Source of the DNA: Paracoccaceae bacterium
GTDB taxonomy: Bacteria; Pseudomonadota; Alphaproteobacteria; Rhodobacterales; Rhodobacteraceae
Assembly (NCBI GenBank): GCA_026989055.1
Contig: JALSKC010000061.1
Location: 1 to 64,000 of the forward strand
Direction: 5' to 3'
DNA length: 64,000 nt
Position numbers and translations under genes: made by a program. Each line of letters starts with the position of its first letter. The first letter of the stretch is position 1. Under the pieces are notes generated by a model. The model was not told the DNA's origin and searched no databases. It saw nothing but the letters and a program-made list of their open reading frames with translations. Below, piece after piece: positions 61,849-64,000 of the stretch.

Positions 61849-62106
61849 AGGCATCCCGGCAACCTTGCCGGCGGCAGCGCGGCGGGCAGCGGAACGGGGT
61901 GGGGCGGCGGGACGGAGACGAAATCCGACACACCTATGGACAGGGCATTCCAAGCCCGCTATATCCGCCCAGTCCCGCGGCCCCGGATTCGCTCCGGGGC
62001 CCGTGATGTCTTGAATTCGGGGACCTTCGGAACCCTGCGCAATGGCCCGAACGGGCCCAAACATGGTGGGTCGCAAGACCCGCAAAGCTGACGGAAGACA
62101 GAAAGC
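61849..62106 (+). promoter_or_regulatory. rplB leader region with three hairpins
   Basis: Between the MFS stop and the rplB ATG, GGCCCCGG/CCGGGGCC (61979-62001) forms an 8-bp stem with a 7-base loop that could terminate the MFS transcript or fold in the leader. GGCCC-GAAC-GGGCC (62044-62057) and GGGTC-GCAA-GACCC (62068-62081, a GNRA-type loop) follow. The latter two sit just before the rplB ATG and resemble a ribosomal-protein-operon leader. No rplW remnant is visible. Confidence 0.45.
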
Positions 62107-62949
62107 ATGGCACTCAAGTCGTACAAGCCGACGACGCCGGGCCAGCGCGGGCTGGTGCTGATCGACCGTTCGGAGCTTTGGAAAGGCCGCCCGGTCAAGT
62201 CCCTCACCGAAGGGCTGACCAAGAAGGGCGGACGGAACAATACCGGACGGATCACGATGCGCCGCCGCGGTGGGGGGGCAAAACGCCTCTACCGGATCGT
62301 GGATTTCAAGCGCAACAAGTTCGACGTTCCGGCAACCGTGGAACGGATCGAATATGACCCGAACCGGACGGCCTTCATCGCGCTGATCAGGTATGAGGAC
62401 GGCGAACAGGCCTATATCCTTGCCCCGCAGCGGCTGGCCGTGGGCGACAGGGTGGTCGCCTCGGCAAAGGCCGATATCAAGCCCGGAAACGCGATGCCGT
62501 TTTCCGGCATGCCGATCGGCACCATTGTCCACAACATCGAGATGAAGCCCGGCAAGGGCGGCCAGATCGCACGCGCCGCGGGCACCTACGCCCAGTTCGT
62601 CGGTCGTGACGGCGGTTACGCGCAGATCCGCCTGTCCTCGGGCGAACTGCGGATGGTGCGCCAGGAATGCATGGCCACCGTCGGCGCGGTCTCGAACCCC
62701 GACAACTCCAACCAGAACCTCGGGAAAGCGGGGCGCAACCGTCACCTGGGCAAGCGCCCAAGCGTGCGCGGTGTGGTGATGAACCCGGTCGATCACCCGC
62801 ACGGCGGCGGCGAGGGCCGCACCTCGGGCGGCCGCCACCCGGTCACCCCCTGGGGCAAGCCGACAAAGGGTGCCAAGACCCGCAACAGGAAAAAAGCGTC
62901 CAGCAAGCTGATCATCCGCTCGCGGCACGCCAGGAAGAAGGGGCGCTAG
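62107..62949 (+). CDS. rplB: 50S ribosomal protein L2
   Basis: 280-aa L2, full length. It has [20 protein letters not shown] at the N-terminus, [12 protein letters not shown]-type (here [12 protein letters not shown]) and the peptidyl-transferase-associated [17 protein letters not shown]. It is followed by rpsS after 3 bp. In the usual S10 operon rplW precedes rplB; here an accessory MFS gene does. Confidence 0.98.
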   Translation: MALKSYKPTTPGQRGLVLIDRSELWKGRPVKSLTEGLTKKGGRNNTGRITMRRRGGGAKRLYRIVDFKRNKFDVPATVERIEYDPNRTAFIALIRYEDGEQAYILAPQRLAVGDRVVASAKADIKPGNAMPFSGMPIGTIVHNIEMKPGKGGQIARAAGTYAQFVGRDGGYAQIRLSSGELRMVRQECMATVGAVSNPDNSNQNLGKAGRNRHLGKRPSVRGVVMNPVDHPHGGGEGRTSGGRHPVTPWGKPTKGAKTRNRKKASSKLIIRSRHARKKGR

Positions 62950-62952
62950 ACC

Positions 62953-63231
62953 ATGGCACGTTCTGTCTGGAAAGGGCCGTTCGTCGACTCCTATGTTCTC
63001 AAGAAGGCCGAGAAGGCCCGGGAAAGCGGCCGCAACGAGGTCATCAAGATCTGGTCGCGCCGCTCGACGATCCTGCCTCAGTTCGTGGGGCTCACGTTTG
63101 GCGTCTACAACGGCCGCAAGCACATCCCCGTAAGCGTCACGGAAGAAATGATCGGCATGAAGTTCGGCGAATTCTCTCCGACCCGGACCTATTACGGACA
63201 TGCCGCCGACAAGAAAGCGAAGCGGAAATAG
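62953..63231 (+). CDS. rpsS: 30S ribosomal protein S19
   Basis: 92-aa S19, full length. It has [36 protein letters not shown] and [20 protein letters not shown] at the C-terminus. It starts 3 bp after rplB and ends 2 bp before the rplV ATG. Confidence 0.98.
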   Translation: MARSVWKGPFVDSYVLKKAEKARESGRNEVIKIWSRRSTILPQFVGLTFGVYNGRKHIPVSVTEEMIGMKFGEFSPTRTYYGHAADKKAKRK

Positions 63232-63233
63232 TC

Positions 63234-63614
63234 ATGGGCAAGGCAAAGAATCCCCGCCGCGTGGCCGAAAACGAAGCGATGGCGAAAACCCGCATGCTTC
63301 GCGTGAGCCCGCAGAAACTGAACCTGGTGGCCGCCATGATCCGCGGCAAGAAGGTGGACAAGGCGCTGACCGACCTGACGTTCTCGAAAAAGCGCATCGC
63401 GCAGGACGTCAAGAAATGCCTGCAGTCGGCGATCGCCAATGCCGAGAACAACCACGGGCTGGACGTGGACGAGCTGATCGTCGCCGAAGCCTGGGTCGGC
63501 AAGAACCTGGTCATGAAACGCGGCCGGCCGCGGGCCCGTGGCCGTTTCGGGCGGATCATGAAGCCGTTTTCGGAAATCACCATCAAGGTGCGGCAAGTCG
63601 AGGAGCAAGTCTGA
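63234..63614 (+). CDS. rplV: 50S ribosomal protein L22
   Basis: 126-aa L22, full length, with [20 protein letters not shown] and the extended beta-hairpin region [17 protein letters not shown]. Its stop overlaps the rpsC ATG (ATGA). Confidence 0.97.
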   Translation: MGKAKNPRRVAENEAMAKTRMLRVSPQKLNLVAAMIRGKKVDKALTDLTFSKKRIAQDVKKCLQSAIANAENNHGLDVDELIVAEAWVGKNLVMKRGRPRARGRFGRIMKPFSEITIKVRQVEEQV

Positions 63615-64000
63615 TGGGGCAGAAAATCAATCCGATCGGCATGCGCCTTCAGGTCAACCGCACCTGGGACAGCCGCTGGTATGCGAAGACCGCCGATTTC
63701 GGCGACCTGCTGCTTGAAGACATCCGCATGCGCGAATTCATCAACAGGGAATGCAGACAGGCAGGCGTGTCCAAGGTGATCATCGAGCGCCCGCACAAGA
63801 AGTGCCGCGTCACCATCCACACCGCGCGCCCCGGCGTCATCATCGGCAAGAAGGGCGCAGACATCGAAACCCTGCGCCGCAAGCTGGCGAAGATGACCGA
63901 CAGCGAACTGCACCTCAACATCGTCGAGGTGCGCAAGCCGGAAATGGACGCGCAGCTGGTGGCCGACAGCATCGCCCAGCAGCTCGAACGGCGGATCAGC
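63614..64000 (+). CDS. rpsC: 30S ribosomal protein S3 (N-terminal part, runs off window end)
   Basis: First 129 codons of S3, cut by the window edge. It starts [20 protein letters not shown] and includes the KH-domain core [20 protein letters not shown]. It overlaps rplV by 1 bp. The operon order rplB-rpsS-rplV-rpsC is standard. Confidence 0.97.
   Translation, partial: MGQKINPIGMRLQVNRTWDSRWYAKTADFGDLLLEDIRMREFINRECRQAGVSKVIIERPHKKCRVTIHTARPGVIIGKKGADIETLRRKLAKMTDSELHLNIVEVRKPEMDAQLVADSIAQQLERRIS

Overview
The window is a very GC-rich (roughly two-thirds G+C), densely coding bacterial chromosome segment. Gene content and order point to an alphaproteobacterium of the Rhodobacteraceae (Rhodobacter/Paracoccus/Roseobacter-like): zur divergent from znuA, a class I lysyl-tRNA synthetase, the argH-lipoprotein-lysA run, the uvrC-pgsA-moaD-moaE run, plant-type gshA beside rsmE and ubiA, and pyrB-degenerate pyrC-plsY. 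No phage, insertion sequence, CRISPR array, rRNA or tRNA was recognised. The genus assignment is inference from family knowledge, not from a search.

Layout. 1-1.2 kb: zinc uptake, with zur (cut by the window edge) and znuA sharing a Zur box. 1.2-8.3 kb: urate-to-glyoxylate (ureide) cluster: puuD urate oxidase, a LysR regulator, an NCS2 urate/xanthine permease, allA, ureidoglycine aminohydrolase, an allantoinase/OHCU-decarboxylase fusion and uraH. Every step from urate to glyoxylate is present except allantoate hydrolysis. 8.4-10.6 kb: sulfotransferase plus glycosyltransferase pair. 10.7-15.5 kb: accA, a small orphan gene, plsC-ftsX-ftsE, and a divergent zinc-ribbon membrane protein. 15.5-21.8 kb: DUF4175 protein, lysA, a 54-aa lipoprotein and argH, divergent from a TlpA-like thioredoxin. 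21.9-29.5 kb: accessory stretch with a TetA-like MFS pump, a zinc alcohol dehydrogenase, two small envelope proteins, a universal stress protein, a Zn/Cd/Pb P-type ATPase, an ABM-domain protein and a HugZ-like protein. 29.5-32.8 kb: a lone 763-aa beta-helix protein and a DUF4336 protein under a perfect palindrome. 32.8-49 kb: housekeeping (lysS, yqgE, moaB, UDG, pyrB-pyrC-plsY, gshA, rsmE, ubiA, an OmpA-family protein, moaE-moaD-pgsA). 49.2-54.2 kb: uvrC, an SDR, a CaCA exchanger and an S49 protease. 54.5-57.5 kb: CAP-domain protein, outer-membrane barrel, glycosyltransferase. 57.9-61.8 kb: a three-gene cassette of ThiF/E1-like adenylyltransferase, acyl-adenylate ligase and MFS transporter. 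62.1-64 kb: rplB-rpsS-rplV-rpsC, without rplW directly upstream.

Most noteworthy. (i) The ThiF/acyl-ligase/MFS cassette is the best candidate for an undescribed small-molecule or peptide-modifying system. (ii) Several regulatory structures can be read directly: a Zur box, a 19-bp-spacer MerR-type promoter before zntA, a TetR-type palindrome before the DUF4336 gene, and a hairpin that pairs the Shine-Dalgarno of gshA. (iii) Two housekeeping enzymes lack expected catalytic or cofactor residues (pyrC metal ligands; Fe-S cysteines of the uracil-DNA glycosylase). (iv) Short 10-32 bp tandem duplications recur at gene junctions, and one of them lengthens MoaE. Two genes below about 55 codons (the argH-lysA lipoprotein and a zinc-ribbon membrane protein) were read directly from the sequence.
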